This document shows positions 62,801 to 64,000 of a DNA stretch of 64,000 nt, piece after piece. The number at the start of each line of letters is the position of its first letter. Position 1 is the stretch's first letter. The notes below the pieces were generated by a model. It saw only the letters and a program-made list of their open reading frames with translations. It did no database searches and had not been told where the DNA came from. This stretch comes from Hibiscus mutabilis (taxonomy: Eukaryota > Streptophyta > Magnoliopsida > Malvales > Malvaceae), in assembly GCA_019671005.1 (NCBI GenBank), contig CM033745.1, forward strand, positions 18,714,921-18,778,920, written 5' to 3'. A program made the translations under genes and the position numbers.

Positions 62801-63894
62801 TTACTAAATGAAGCTGGAATGCTGGGGTGTAAACCAGCAGATACACCAATGGAAGCCGGCTTGAAATTTACTAAGAAAACAGGCTCTTTAGTTGACAAAG
62901 ACAGGTTTCAGAGATTAGTGGGAAAATTGATCTATCTATCACTAACCAGGCCAGACATTGCTTTTCCAGTAAACATGATAAGTCAGCATATGACCAATCC
63001 CAATGAAGAACACATGGCAGCAGTAAACAGAATTCTTAGGTACTTGAAGAAGACTCCTGGACATGGTTTATTGTTTAAAAAGACACAGGACAAATCTGTG
63101 AAAATATTCACTGACTCTAGCTGGGCTGGAGAACTCACTGAAAGGAGCAGAATTCCGAGCTTTGGCACTAGGAATGTGCGAAGAAATTTGGTTACTTAAG
63201 TTACTAAAGGAGTTAAACACAGACCAAGAAAATAAGTTTGAGGTTTTGTGTGATAATCAGTCGGCTATTCAAATTGCTAGGAATCCAGTTCAACATGATA
63301 GAACAAAACATGTTGAAATAGACAAGCATTTTATTTCAGAAAAAATCAACAATGGGGTAGCTTCTTTGTCATACATCCCTACAGGAGGACAGCTAACTGA
63401 TGTACTCACAAAAGACTTACCCAAATCAGTTTTTGATGAGTTCTTATCCAAGCTGGGACTATACAACGTATACTCTCCAGCTTGAGGGGGAGTGTAGGAT
63501 AATACGACTTGTATATTATGTAAAAGACTTGTAAATTATGTAAAAGACTAAGAGTTATCTGTTAGTAGGATTAGAAATCTTTTATTATTAGGATTCCTAG
63601 TTAGAGATAAATTCTTAAGGACTCTATAAAGGAGTTCTATGTTGTAACCCGTTCTATGTTGAATAACAGAACACTCTTTCTTCTGTTTTCACTACTTTCT
63701 ACAAAGGTCAGATCTGAAGAAAGGAGAAGTTTAACATGTGGAAAGATTTGACTATTCAAAGGAGATAAAACAATGGCCTAGTCAAAATCAAATTGTCAAG
63801 AAATCACTAACATTGTGGTAATCAATCAGATATAAAAAAGTGAGTAGTTACCTTAGTTTCCAGGTAGTGCACAAAAACTATATGCATCATATCC
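53848..63894 (-). CDS. CAMTA5: Calmodulin-binding transcription activator, CAMTA5/6 type (5' part outside window)
   Basis: Nine coding exons on the minus strand, in order: 63894-63852, 59163-58992, 58859-58743, 58608-58301, 57752-57228, 56736-56051, 55811-55274, 54733-54410 and 53973-53848. All phases agree, giving 945 aa in the window. Domains: the end of the CG-1 DNA-binding domain (DMMHIVFVHYLETK); a variable linker; a TIG/IPT fold (FSIVDFSPKWAYIDLETEVL to CSNRLACSEVREFDYR); ankyrin repeats (GQGVLHFAAALGYDWA, GWTALHWAAFCGREQTVAIL, GRTPADLASGNGHKGISGFL); two IQ motifs (TQIQKKFRGWKKRREF, VKIQAHVRGHQVRKQYRT); a calmodulin-binding segment (VGILEKVILRWRRKGSGLRG); an acidic tail ending FMSIAFD. 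CAMTAs bind CGCG-type promoter sites and link calcium signals to stress and defence genes. The first intron here (59164-63851) holds a copia element. The intron after 56051 uses a GC donor (AG|GCAAGG). The CAMTA5/6 assignment is by resemblance. Confidence 0.92.
59189..59399 (+). repeat. 5' LTR of the CAMTA-intron copia
   Basis: TGTAGGATAATACGGC at the start and ACTACTTTCTACA at the end. CTATAAAGG near 59320 is a likely TATA box. A 21-base word (start GTATATTATGTAAAAGACTT) repeats partly as TAAATTATGTAAAAGACT within the LTR. Confidence 0.95.
59400..59414 (+). other. Primer-binding site of the CAMTA-intron copia
   Basis: TGGTATCAGCTTGAG follows the LTR with no spacer; it resembles the initiator-Met tRNA complement used by plant copia elements for the first nine bases. 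Confidence 0.85.
59445..63485 (+). pseudogene. Copia gag-pol polyprotein with frameshift, stops and internal deletions
   Basis: Gag is at 59445-59960 (RLNGNNYLEWSQSVEIFISG, GYLTGEVDK). A frameshift near 59955 leads to the second long frame (59953-61269). This holds protease WIIDSGASDHMTGN near 60370, the GAG-pre-integrase HHCC block LWHFRLGHLSFQ...CHICPLAKQTKA, and integrase HNDIWGP, KSDNGSEFF and QQNGVAERKN with the D, D, E residues visible. TGA at 61267 follows. Later frames carry the rest of integrase and reverse transcriptase. The RT jumps from ARLVAKGYTQTY to FLNGKLEEEVYM near 62375, losing roughly 40 residues; YVDDIILTGDDDEE is kept. RNase H jumps from SSWAGELTE to AEFRALALGMCEEIW near 63142, then runs to LTDVLTKDL. 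Confidence 0.92.
63493..63703 (+). repeat. 3' LTR of the CAMTA-intron copia
   Basis: 211 bp, preceded by the polypurine tract TTGAGGGGGAG (63482-63492) and followed by the AAGGT duplication. Confidence 0.95.
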
Positions 63895-64000
63895 CTACAA
63901 TAGTAACAAAACCGTTCAAACCAAAATTAACAACCCTTAGGAACAAGAAATTACATATACAATTCCAAATACCACCCTCCCCCTCAAAAATAGAATAAAT

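Larger units (their letters stand above)
59189..63703 (+). mobile_element. Ty1/copia element in a CAMTA intron, LTRs 211 bp
   Basis: Identical-length LTRs (59189-59399 and 63493-63703) flank a copia internal region, and an exact AAGGT duplication borders the unit (59184-59188 and 63704-63708). The LTRs differ at 5 of 211 positions by my alignment, so insertion is fairly recent on the scale of plant elements. It lies antisense to CAMTA. Internal deletions in the reverse transcriptase and RNase H make it non-autonomous. Confidence 0.95.

Overview
The window is nuclear DNA of a dicot-type flowering plant: AT-rich, with intron-split genes, plant Ty1/copia and Ty3/gypsy retrotransposons, L1-type LINEs, a Mutator-like element (MULE), MITEs and TTTAGGG-like telomeric words. 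I cannot name the species. About 50 kb is nested repeats; two host genes lie convergently near the right end.

Layout. 1-4.5 kb: fragments of LTRs and small non-autonomous elements. 4.5-9.9 kb: a rearranged, 5'-truncated copia element between two copies of one ~450 bp flank. 9.8-24.7 kb: a MULE with 9-bp target duplications, carrying a plant-mobile-domain (PMD) gene and a transposase; the transposase is split by a 10.4 kb chromodomain-type gypsy element with 5-bp target duplications. 24.7-27.6 kb: a dead L1-type LINE. 27.9-32.7 kb: a decayed minus-strand copia. 33.5-35.6 kb: a TRIM-like miniature LTR element with a solo LTR inside it. 35.7-37.2 kb: MITEs. 37.2-48.7 kb: a second LINE, split inside its RNase H region by a 7.07 kb non-coding LTR element whose right LTR is a giant palindrome, so both outer ends are the same (U5) end. 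48.8-50.5 kb: small repeats. 50.5-53.1 kb: an 11-exon TOM1/TOM3-family gene with all splice sites and phases kept but two in-frame stops. 53.8 kb to the window end: the C-terminal nine coding exons of a CAMTA5/6-type calmodulin-binding transcription activator on the minus strand, with a 4.5 kb copia element placed 20 nt from a 3' splice site.

How it fits together. Target duplications and restored reading frames give a relative order: LINE before the palindromic LTR element; MULE before the gypsy element; TRIM before the solo LTR. Only CAMTA looks like a working protein-coding gene; the TOM1-like locus looks like a young pseudogene. Exon boundaries were set by hand from splice signals, phase and family similarity. 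Percent identities were not computed.
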